DNA of 64,000 bases from Eukaryota sp. TZLM1-RC. Taxonomy: Eukaryota; Metamonada: BaSk clade. This document shows, piece by piece, positions 54,950-64,000 of this stretch; position 1 is the first letter of the stretch; the number at the start of each line of letters is the position of its first letter. The stretch is from positions 3,038,001-3,102,000 of the forward strand of contig JAUPSS010000002.1 of NCBI GenBank assembly GCA_040285825.1, written 5' to 3'. Below the pieces are notes generated by a model. The model was given only the letters and a program-made list of their open reading frames with translations, did not search any database and had not been told where the DNA came from. The translations under genes were made by a program, and so were the position numbers.

Positions 54950-55780
54950 GTGTGTTTCATTTTAACTGTTTATGGAACCCAGTGCACTAAACCCAACAGT
55001 AATTACTGGAAGAACCTACTTGGCTCAGATTACTTTTGGCCCTCCATGAAAGCGGATCTAACAAACCATGTGAAGGAATGCGCCCCCTGCCAGAAGACTG
55101 CCCCGGTTCCTTCAAGCTTCATATCCTCTACCGGCTCTGTGAACTCTGCACACCGCCCCTTTGAGTACCTCAACTGCGACTGCATAGGTCCTCTCCCTCT
55201 CGATGTCACCGGATCCAAATACGTAATCCATTTTGTAGACGCCTTTTCGCAGTTCTGTATCCTCGTACCCTCTCGTGACCTGAAGGCCCAATCCATAGTA
55301 GATGCGCTCCTTGTCCATGTCTATTCTATCTTCGGAGCCCCCAAGGCGATCCACTCGGACAATGGCCCTGAGCTCGCCAATCAGATCTTCTCCTTGTTCT
55401 GTTCCTACTTGAAAATTGAACATTCCCCTTCGATACCCCATTTCCATCAATCTAATGGCCTGGTCGAACGCCAGCACCTTACCTTCTTACAAGCCCTCCG
55501 AAAGCTCTTGTTGGACTTTAGCGACTATGACAACTGGTCCCACTATGTACCTATCTGTCAAATGATCATCAATTCCCAAACCCGCTCCTCTCTACACCAC
55601 CTCTCATTACCAGCTGATTTTCGGTACTGATTGTTCGCCTCGACTGCTCCCACACACCCTGTTGAAGGACCTCGTCTCCATACCACAAGAACCTGATGTT
55701 CCCGAATACCTGCGTCATGCGTCCCAAATTACCAAGCGTTTAACCCAATCCTGGAAATCCAGCTGCTCCCAAGAAGGATC

Positions 55781-58088
55781 CAGCGTGGCACCTTGTTGCT
55801 TTCGCGAATGAAAAAAAACGCACTTTTGAAAAAAATGCATTTTTTTTTGTTGATTTTGAGGACTATTTCTTAAAAGCAAATTCTCATTACTCCAATACCA
55901 CCTAATCTTTCCTTCTCCTCTTCTGTCATGCCTCGCAAACGAGACATCGCTTGGGATTACGTCATAGAACTTTCCTGTGATGACTCTAACCCAGATTGTA
56001 CAATAAATCTTGATTCGACCGAAGTTATTCCTATTGAAAAAAATTATACACACCAATGTGTTTATTGCTCCTTGAAGTACACTCCAGGTTCCGCTACGCG
56101 CATCAAAGACCATATTGTGGAAGTTCCACCAGGAGAGAGAAGCAACATCTCTGTTTGCTTGGTGGCTCCCCGAAAAACAATAATCAAACTTTTAAATACT
56201 CAGCTTGACACACTATCTCCTTCTGCAGAAAAACGGCTATCTTTCATATCTGAAGGTGCTCCTATCAAGAAAAAACCATTAAATACATTGATTTCTAATG
56301 GGAAGTTGAAAGCCGCAAGAACAGCTGTTGGTGATTTTTTCTATGGCTGTGGAATACCATTGCGCATCATTAGAAGTAAGTGGTTCTGGAAAATGATCAA
56401 AGCAATTGCCGCAGCAGGCCCATCTGTCAAAAAAATCGGTTATAATGCTCTACGTACCACCATGCTCGATAACCGTTACAAAGATGCAGTCACAGAAAGA
56501 AAAGCAGCCATTGACAACATTTCTGATATTGGATGCACAGTAATGGCAGACTCGTTCACCTCAGTGTCAAAACATTCATTGACTGGTATCATGGCATCAA
56601 CAGGTAACTCGGTAATACATTTGAAAACAGTCCATAACGATGCCGTGTCACAAAATGGTGACTACCTGAAAGAGGTTTTAGAACATGTAATCAGTGAATT
56701 AAACGGAAAAGTCGTCAACATCGTGACTGACCAAGGTTCTGCTTATGTAAATGCTGGAAACAGGATCCAGTCGGAGAATCCAAGCATCTCTAACAACTTC
56801 TGTGCATGTCATCTGCTTTCGAATTTCTTTAAAGATGTGTACAAACTACCTTTTGTGCGAGACATCATAAGAAGAGCTGTTGAGTTAGTAATGTTCCTCA
56901 ACAACCACCAGTTAATTTATGATGTCTTGAGAAACAATGGTAGTTGCTCATCGTCTACACCAGGGGACACCAGGTTTGCCACCAATTGGATACTTTTGGA
57001 AAGCTTACTTGGTGCGAAAGATAGTATAATAAGTATTTTTGAAGGGGAAAGCTATTCTGAATGGAGAAACCGATTATCAAGTACACTCAGGAACACGGCA
57101 GACCAATGGAGCACAATTGAGCACAATGGAGCACAGCGTTACATGGTATTTCACTTTGGTTGGAGTTTGAAGAAATTTATAAATGTTGCTATTCAGTTTT
57201 GAAGTTGTTTAAACTATTTGATTGTAATACGCCATTGTCCGCAGAAATTCTTTATTTGATAGAAGAGGCTAAAATTGAAATGATTAATTATGATGGGATC
57301 ATTATCACCGACAAGAGGAAGAATCTCATCATTGCATCGTTTGATGACCGAACCAGTCAATTAATAACCGATTTCTACGTTGCTTCTGCGATGCTAAACC
57401 CAAAAAATTATCTTCCTGAAAGACTCAATTTTGCTGAACGGTTATTTGATATAAGTAAGTTTCAAGATTTTGTGTTAAAAATTACCAGTTACGACAGTGA
57501 TAAGGCACTAGATTTACTGCGTCAATTTTCTGTTTGTCAAAGATTCAATAATCACACAAGTTTTGGAAGGCCCTTAGCATTAGCAGGAAGAGAGAAAGAA
57601 AATTTTAATGCTATGATCTGGTGGTAGCAGTTTGGTTATGACGCACCTGAGCTTCAAAAATTGGCATTACAATTGGTGTCCCAATTTGTGTCTGCTTCTG
57701 CAGTTGAGAGATTGTGGAGTCTACATGATTGGATTCATTCTAAGCGTAGAAATAGACTCACTGAAGAGCGTGTAAACAAATTAATAGCAGTGTATGATTT
57801 CCTGGCAAGTTGTCGTCAAGAAGAAGATTCTGAAGAAGACAACAAGACGGAAGATTGTATCGAATTATTGAATGTTTGCTGTCAGCTGTTAGAAGAAGAA
57901 GATTGAGAGTCCTAGTTTCTAAGGCAATGAACTGATCTATTGTTGGTGTTTTAGTTTTACAATAAATTATAGTTACAATGTGTTTATTTGTTACATATAG
58001 TATAGAATTTCATCCAAATTAGAAAATTCATTTGTAAAAAACGCAGCCCTGACGAAAAAAACGCATTTTCGTTGGGGGTGCAACTCTG
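55781..58088 (+). mobile_element. hAT transposon with 8-bp target duplication GAAGGATC
   Basis: GAAGGATC is found at 55773-55780 and 58089-58096. The termini are inverted and start CAG (CAGCGTGGCACC against CAGAGTTGCACC). Words of the AAAAACGCA type recur just inside both ends. Length is 2308 bp. It lies within an integrase gene, so it is younger than that element. Confidence 0.93.
55928..57906 (+). pseudogene. hAT transposase, one frameshift and one in-frame TAG
   Basis: MPRKRDIAWDYVIELS starts the frame at 55928. A BED-like finger CVYCSLKYTPGSATRIKDH lies at about residues 46-64. Core motifs follow: VMADSFTSVS, NIVTDQGSAYVN and CHLLSNFFKDVY. Near 57190 the frame changes (MEFEEIYKCCYSVLKL continues). 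A TAG at 57625-57627 sits in MIWW-stop-QFGYDAPEL, after which the same frame gives LVSQFVSASAVERLWS (catalytic Glu) and a dimerisation tail. With only two lesions this is a young copy. Confidence 0.88.
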
Positions 58089-58692
58089 GAAGGATCCTAC
58101 CCCTGACACTCCCAAGTACTCTTCCCAGGTGAATGATCGAGTCTTTGTTCTGCGCAAGAAGCCAGAAAAGCTGCACGGTCATTATGTTGGCCCTTACACC
58201 GTACAGCAGATCATATCCCCTAGTTCCGTTCTTGTTCTATATCCTGTTACCCGCTCTTGTTTGAAGACCTCCGTACATCTCGTTAAGCCCTGCTATTCCT
58301 CTTTGCCGCCTGCTATCCTAGACGCTTATGTTGCTGCAGATTCCGGTGAGACCTTCTTAGATGCAATTCTCGATATCTCAAGCGACACAGCCACCATTTT
58401 GTGGTCTGATGGAACTACCACCAAACAACCGGTCTCCTCCATAAAGAACACCTCCGCTTACTCTCGTTATCTGAAGCTATCCGATCCTCCTGCCCCGAAG
58501 AAACGCAGAAGAAAGAAAGAAAGGCAGTGTTACTCTAACTGGAAGTTTTTGAAGCTCCAATGCGTCTGCCGAACTGCTACCACAAGATCACAGTAATAAA
58601 ATTCTCTTTCTATTTTCCTGCTAATGCTAAGGGCCCTCCGAATTTGGTTCAAAAGCTGTTGAGCAAAATTGCGTTTTTAGGAAGATAAATTT

Positions 58693-58902
58693 GTGGTTCA
58701 AATCTCGTGTGTACTGAAGATGGACGAAACCATGATGCCCTGTATTCCTGTGAAGGGAAAAACTTATGCTCCAAGATATCAGAAAAAAATCAGTATTCAA
58801 GGATTAGGCGATAAAAGAGTAAATACTGCAAAACTCACGACTGGAAAAGCTGCCGCTACTGTCTTTTGTAGGCTTAGAGCCAATTCAGATAGATATTATT
58901 AG
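58693..58902 (+). pseudogene. Tigger/pogo-like DDE fragment
   Basis: A 70-codon frame with KMDETMMPCIPVKGKTYAP, then SIQGLGDKRVNTAKLTTGKA. The MDET motif followed by a basic G-x-K segment matches the first catalytic block of pogo/Tigger DDE_1 transposases (N-M-D-E-T-P). Nothing else of that element is present. Confidence 0.45.
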
Positions 58903-59236
58903 TTTTTAGTTCATTAGTTACAGCATCACGTGATGCCACGTCATCACCAGTTTATCTTGAGAATTACTTTTCTCTGATTATTTTCATTCCTTGTGCAAAA
59001 CCCCTGTACCGTAGTTTCTGTTTATACAAGGATCCATTGATGCTAGCGACCCCCACAGTAATTACTGAAGCCCCTATGAGTAATCCTGGTCGAGTTGTCC
59101 CAATTTTCCAAAGTGCTGACTGCTACTCCTGCAAGGAGTACCTATATCTATCGGAGTATATATATTACTCACTTAGTTGATGAGTTGCGAGACTTTGCCG
59201 TCGGTATGTCTATAACCAGACAGATGTGAGTCTCAT

Positions 59237-59593
59237 TTGACTAATTCCCAGAACTCTAGAAAAAGTTCCCGTAAACCTGCTCCCGAACTCGCTGAAGAAA
59301 GCGAAGTTAGACCTGAAGACATCCAAATTAATCTGCCAGAAGCCTTAGCCGAAGAAGGCCCTGACAACCAAGAAGAGGATGAAGTCCCTCTTCTGTACTC
59401 TGATGACTCTAATGTTCCTGATGAAGAGACTGAACTGTTACGTCTTTTTGGAGCCCAAGACCCTGAAGACCTAGAATCCCTGCTGATTCCTTATATTCCT
59501 AAATGCATTGCCCCAGAAGATTTGGATACATTCCTTGTAATCCACCAGAAGACATTAAAATACTTGCTGTCGAACCTTAGCCGAAGTTCCTGA
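59237..59593 (+). pseudogene. Acidic ORF of unknown function
   Basis: The 118-codon frame is strongly acidic (ELAEESEVRPEDIQ, DNQEEDEVPLLYSDDSN, EETELLRLFGAQDPEDLESL). It lacks a clear start; the preceding stretch is AT-rich. It continues after a frame change as FLKCGDADEVITRYTRDFMK and DLQIYLHR, so a longer helical protein decayed here. It precedes the first polymerase copy in the same direction. It may be an N-terminal domain or a separate structural or Gag-like protein. Confidence 0.35.
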
Positions 59594-59859
59594 AATGTGG
59601 TGATGCAGACGAAGTCATCACCAGATATACCAGAGACTTCATGAAGGTTGCTCGCAAAGAGGATTTACAGATTTACCTCCATCGCTGAGATGATATCCCG
59701 ATTGAAAGAATTGCTCCCTGATTACCACCGACCTTACTCCAAGAATGCTTTACTGTTTGAAGGCAGATTGTCTCAAAGGTTTCAGAATGCCCGTGGCCAT
59801 AGAACTCAACCCAGAACCCAGAATGTTCCAAGTAGTAGAACCGCGGAAAGAAGAAAAAG

Positions 59860-60910
59860 GTTAAAAAGAAACCTTTTATTGATGATCCTGTCCTTAATCA
59901 AAAAATTAGTACCTCTAATCGCCCTCTTATTTGTTCAATTGATATTGAAACCAAGGAAATTGGTACTGAAATAACCAAGAAAAAAGATGTTAATAAAGCT
60001 TTAGACAATTTGCGAGCTCAACAAAAGAAATCACAGTCAGATCGACATCGCCAAATGACTGATGATGAGCATTTGTTAGAACAACAGGTTTTTTTGGAAC
60101 GGCAGGAAATTTTAATGATTTCTATGATTTTGTTTGAAATTGATTATTATATATGGGATACTATTTTTCACTCCTCAAGTATAGATTACGTTGCTAATTT
60201 TGAGGGAACGAGACGAGTATTTTTATGGACCAATGATGACAAACCGGTTTTTAATGTCTCCTTGAATAGATGTAATCATGAAAAAGATCTATTGAAGTCA
60301 TTTGCAGAATTCACTTATGATAAAAAATTGTTGGTTTCTTAGGCCATAATATTTTTAATTTTGATTTACCTGTGTTGGCTGTGCGATTATCACATTTTGG
60401 AATCGCTTTTCCAATTTTGTCCCAAAAGATTGGTCTAAATGAATTATATCTTCACCGACGTTGGAGAGAAGTAATACAGTTTTATGAAAATTTCACTATT
60501 TCGGACACTTTTTTGTTTGCCAGAAAATTCATTAAAATTAGATAGAGCACTTCATTGAACAATTTAGCATACCATTTACTTGCTGAAACAAAACTTAAAC
60601 TTCATGATGAGTTTAAAAATTCATTACCTATTAATAACCTCTATTCAAATAAGGCATTGAGAACACTGGGATCTTATTGTCTTCAAGACAGAATTCTTGT
60701 ATTTAAATTGTTTATTGTATTCCAAAGGGCTAAAACAGAAAATCAGTCATGTTCTACAGTAAAGACCTATGTTTCATCTACAGCAAGGTGAAGAGAATTA
60801 CAAGAAGAGTTACTTGTAGCATCTGATGTAATGACTGCTGTGAGACAGCAAACTGTGTTGAGTGTCAAACAATTCCTCTTAACCAAATTCATGAAAGACG
60901 AAGACAAATT
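59860..60910 (+). pseudogene. Family-B DNA polymerase exonuclease region, copy 1
   Basis: Exo I: LICSIDIETKEIG with the D-x-E pair at about 59940. A long charged insertion follows, then CNHEKDLLKSFAEFTYDKK. After a one-base shift in an A run (about 60325), Exo II reads LGHNIFNFDLPVLAVRL (N-x-x-x-F-D). Then ISDTFLFARKFIKI, and Exo III LGSYCLQDRILVFKLF (Y-C-x-x-D). This spacing is that of pol-delta-like and large-DNA-virus family-B polymerases, whose proofreading domain removes mismatched bases. The palm domain is not seen in this copy: the frame decays after about 60910. Several stops and frame changes. Confidence 0.7.
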
Positions 60911-60989
60911 TTGACTACAAATTATTTTATCACACAATGATTTGTATGGAAAAATTTTCTTCACAGGTGCATGGGAATTTAATTAGTAT

Positions 60990-61500
60990 ACGATAAGCCA
61001 ATACGAACGTTAAGTGAGGATTTCAACAACTTTATTTTTGGGTTGGAAACTGATGATAACAACTCTGAACTTCCTGGGTGTCGTCATTGTGTTATTGAGT
61101 ACACAAATTCTTCATCAGTTTGCCATATGCCTAGACTAGATTATGACCATTTAAATAGATAATTTGAATACATGAGTCAATATGAGATGTGGCCTGCGTT
61201 TGAACTAAATATCAAAAGAAATTATCATTTATATATAAAAAAGTTTATTAATCCTTCAATGTGAAAAAAGATTTGGAAGATCAAATGAAGGAAAATAAGA
61301 CACAATTCCTTCCGGAAAGTTTGGAACATTTGAATTATCTGCAACGCCAAAGATTTCTCAGTAATTTCAGATTTCGTTTAAAAATAATTAAGGATTTGAC
61401 AACCGGCGGGGATCGAAATGAATTAATCAATTACTTGCAAAATTTTAAAATCATTCCGTACTCACCAAGGGAAGAATTTATGAGAATTTCCACTGTGTAA
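60990..61500 (+). pseudogene. Coding remnant between the two polymerase copies
   Basis: Peptides KPIRTLSEDFNNFIFGLETD, HMPRLDYDHLNR and FEYMSQYEMWPAFELNIKRN lead, after stops, into a lesion-free 79-codon run (KKDLEDQMKENKTQFL to FMRISTV). Strong codon periodicity shows it was protein-coding, on the same strand as the polymerase. No motif identifies it; it may be part of the same protein family or a neighbouring viral-like gene. Confidence 0.4.
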
Positions 61501-61752
61501 CAGCTAGTAATATTGTGCCAGAAGCTTGAAGTGGGGACATGTCGGACATTGTTTTAAAAGTTTGAGAATCTATTTTCGGTGATTCTGGAGATGAAGAAGG
61601 AGAAGCTGAATGCATTGATTATTGAAAGTCATCACCAGAGGTATCTGGAGAGAGGGGAGCGAGAGTTAGGACGTGATGTGTCTGAAAACGTTTTTTGATT
61701 AGGGTTCTGTGGAAGAGCGCCAAAAGCTGCTCAGGGTGAAGAAGCAATCACC

Positions 61753-62560
61753 ATGTCAGACATCTCTCAGCAAGATTCTCTTGACACTTCACATTCTTCT
61801 AACATCATGCAGCAAAAGGAGAAAAAAGATGACAATGTAACGAACTCAGATCCCACCTCTTCCTTCAACCTGTTCTTCACAGTGCAGCAGAATTCTTCCT
61901 CACAAACTCCTCAGTCGGGCACAGTCGTCCTGCTTTACAAGAATAAACGGAAGGTCAGAACCTTTATTCCGAACGGAATCGTCGGTCTGATCCACTACCC
62001 CCACTACCCCCAGTACCATTGTAATTTGCTCATTTACTGATCCTATATACAGCTCTGAATACGGAATGGTTAGATGAAGCGACTATTTCCAATTATCTTT
62101 CCACTTTGAAATCTTCACACATAGATTTCATCCATTCTGCAACCATTGTCGACTTCCTCAATAACGACGATTTGGCATCAGAGCATATGAAAACAGTATG
62201 TGTTTTATTCCTGTCAATGACAATATACAAGGGAATGGTTGTTCACATTGGAGTTAATTAATCTTTGAAAACTTTAATAATACGAGATATTTTTACTATT
62301 TAGATTCTTAGACTAAATCACTTAATTTTGAAGTTGCAAAATTGATAGTTAATCAGTTTGGTGACTTGGCGCCAATTGTCACTTTAAATAACAAACCACG
62401 ACAAGCTAATGGATATGATTGTGGAGTGTTTGTATGTTGGTACGCTGCTATGGCCAAGCAGGTGTATGAATCCAATGACACCACTTGGATTTGGTGAATT
62501 TTATAGATTTTTTATATGGATCTGGATTAAACGTGGCTGAATTCAGAATGAATTTAGAAA
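61753..62560 (+). pseudogene. Ulp1/C48-like cysteine protease, frameshifted
   Basis: A Ser/Gln-rich N-terminal frame (MSDISQQDSLDTSHSSN, 95 codons) precedes TALNTEWLDEATISNYLSTL, the WL-D/N-D-x-x-I opening of Ulp1 proteases. In another frame FIPVNDNIQGNGCSHWS supplies the catalytic His (HWS), and QANGYDCGVFVCWYAAMA supplies the oxyanion Gln and catalytic Cys. These are the C48 hallmarks in correct order. Ulp1-like proteases cleave SUMO-like tags in cells and process precursors in some viruses and large transposons. The gene has at least two frameshifts. It lies between the two polymerase copies. Confidence 0.68.
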
Positions 62561-62629
62561 TTTAAGATATTCAACTTTGCACTGATAGTGAAATCAAAGA
62601 AGCTAGTACCAGAAATCATCAGGATTAAC

Positions 62630-64000
62630 TACAATCTGGATCAAGACTAGACAGTCAGCCCAGAAAAACAAAGTCAACAGCAAGATCAACCCCTCCTTCA
62701 AAAATTGTAAGACCAAAACCATTAATTGTTGACTAACAAACATCAAAGGGTAAGCGAAAACGACAACAATAAGCACTGAACAGAGAAATTTGTATTGAGA
62801 ATACAATGTTGAATATTGAGATCAGGAAGATTTTGACAAAAAGACCATTGAAACCGAGTATGGTTGGAACAATTGAGCCAAGTCTTAGCGGCTTCAAGCC
62901 TGATCCATTGATTAAGTTGAAATCAATGACGACAAATCAAAATCTTCCCACTGTTATGTGCTTTGATCTTGAAACCTATCAGGATGGTCATCTTTACCAA
63001 AGACATGATGGCCAATTTCTCCCTCCTGACGAGATTATCAACAAAAGGAGAAAAGAGGGTACAAATCTTTTGAAAAAGAAAACTGATGAGCAAATGGGTG
63101 AGTGGATTTCAGATCAAGAAGTGTTTTTACTTTCGATTGTTATTGGTAAATTTGACATAATTTCTTTTTGGAGAGTAAATATTCACTTATGTTGAGAACG
63201 AGTCCTCAAGTCAGCAGATTACCAGAAATTGCTACGGATATTCAGGCAGAAATTTTCTCTGACGAGAAAACCTTGCTTCGTAAGTTCTTAAACCTTATTG
63301 GTAATAATTAACCACATTGTTTTCTTAGTCACAACCTAATGCAGTTTGATTTACAGGTTTTAAAAAATAGATTAAATTATTTTGATTTGCCATTTCCTAC
63401 TGTTCGAGATGGTACAGCAATTGATGTACTCAATCAACTTTCACCAAGATGGAGAGAAGTTGTCATCAGGGAAAATGGCTTTTTTCTTTAAGATACTTGG
63501 TTTTTTGCCAAAAAATTCATAAAAATACCTTACGGACATGGATAAAGCAATCTGGCATATAGAATGATAAATGAAAAGAAAATCAAACTTCATCAGGAAT
63601 TTTCCCATATTTGACCAATTGATTGCTTAGCTACTTCTCCTCTGAGACAAAATTCAATTCAATATGGGCTTCATGATTGTATCCTTTGTCTGAAACTTTT
63701 CGTGCTGTTTCAAAAAGATAAATTCATTTTATCATCTTATAAAACCATTCGAGCAACCGTCAACTCAATGGTTAAACATTCAAATGTGATACTCAAATTG
63801 AGAGAAACTGCTTCAAAATTTCAACAATTGCGAATTCACACCACTTGTTGCTTAAAGCTGTATTTACAGTCCCGATTTGAACGTAATTTAGTACTACCAC
63901 AAATATCTACCAAATTAAATGAATCATTAATGGCCAGAAGTCGTTATTCTTCAGTTGAGTATTATGGGCAAAAAATGGTAAAGCCAAAAAGTGCATTTCC
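62630..64000 (+). pseudogene. Family-B DNA polymerase, copy 2, running off the window
   Basis: A basic linker (STPPSKIVRPKPLIVD) leads to the open frame 62806-63195. Exo I is VMCFDLETYQDGH; the same kind of charged insertion as in copy 1 follows (PDEIINKRRKEG, MGEWISDQEVFLL). After a break, EIFSDEKTLLRKFLNLI, Exo II LSHNLMQFDLQVLKNRL, WFFAKKFIKI and Exo III IQYGLHDCILCLKLF are recognisable. Near the end RYSSVEYYGQKMVKPKSAF corresponds to the segment just before palm motif A (Y-x-G-x-x-V-x-x-P). So the polymerase domain continues to the right. Frame breaks near 63200, 63490 and 63610. Confidence 0.72.

Larger units (their letters stand above)
54950..58596 (+). pseudogene. Ty3/gypsy-like integrase, interrupted by a hAT
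   Basis: 54950-55630 has the end of the HHCC finger (YFWPSMKADL, CAPCQK) and the catalytic core: LNCDCIGPL (Asp), IHSDNGPELANQIF (Asp) and HQSNGLVERQHL (Glu). A frameshift near 55605 leads to LIFGTDCSPRLLPHTLLKDL. The hAT at 55781-58088 then splits the gene, and coding resumes as NDRVFVLRKKPEKLHGHYVG, a GPY/F-like module, and a chromodomain-like tail (TATILWSDGTTTKQPV) with KKRRRKK at the end. RT and protease are absent upstream. No LTRs were found. The hAT-free gene still has at least two frame errors. Confidence 0.82.

Noticed and set aside
55030-55477. Minus-strand ORFs overlapping the integrase
   Set aside because: They are antisense shadows of the conserved integrase core, without motifs of their own.
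57165-57185. A roughly 20-nt intron in the hAT transposase at the frame change near 57190
   Set aside because: No well-placed GT-AG pair gives the right frame; a simple frameshift is more likely.
54859-58950. LTRs for the integrase element based on ATCACGTCATCA-like words at both sides
   Set aside because: The similarity covers only about 12-15 bases and flanks diverge at once; no TG...CA boundaries or target duplication.

Overview
The window is AT-rich eukaryotic DNA, most likely from a free-living or parasitic protist. I see no operons or Shine-Dalgarno sites. The few single-copy genes are compact, start at an ATG in AT-rich context, end near AATAAA-like signals, and carry very short GT-AG introns (28, 31 and 34 nt where the reading frame proves them). 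I cannot name the species or lineage. The standard genetic code fits: the Argonaute, the NEK-like kinase and the methyltransferase all end naturally at TAA or TAG.

Most of the window is a mobile-element graveyard with several nested insertions that can be dated relative to one another. From left to right: a pogo/Tigger-like DNA transposon (1-2075); a 2.5-kb unit (3672-8316) that recurs at 42731-46420, with a MULE inserted in copy 1 and a LINE inserted in copy 2, so each copy is the empty site for the other's insertion; a Ty3-like LTR element with only 82-bp LTRs (8715-15316), itself broken by a hAT; a hAT with 8-bp target duplication and a 10-G frameshift (17236-19126); and MULE, hAT and LINE scraps (19.2-25.2 kb).

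A gene-bearing island lies at about 25.5-40.7 kb: a secreted protein, an unresolved intron-containing gene, a BTB protein, a nearly complete LINE with a restriction-like endonuclease (29270-32235), a coiled-coil protein, a NEK-like kinase, a methyltransferase and an Argonaute with an RG-rich N terminus and a complete catalytic tetrad.

The right third (41-64 kb) returns to mobile DNA: LINE fragments, a gag-like locus with partial tandem repeats, a second Tigger-like transposase, a gag-only element with about 62-69-bp LTRs, an integrase gene interrupted by a hAT with perfect 8-bp TSDs, and finally 59.2-64 kb. That last stretch holds two degenerate family-B DNA polymerase exonuclease/palm regions flanking a Ulp1-like cysteine protease. 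It is the least conventional part of the window and continues past the right edge.

The genes do not form one pathway. The biologically suggestive pairing is an apparently intact Argonaute in a region with many element families (at least two LINE subfamilies, three hAT types, two Tigger types, MULEs, LTR elements and a virus-like polymerase region). That is only context, not evidence that this Argonaute silences them.
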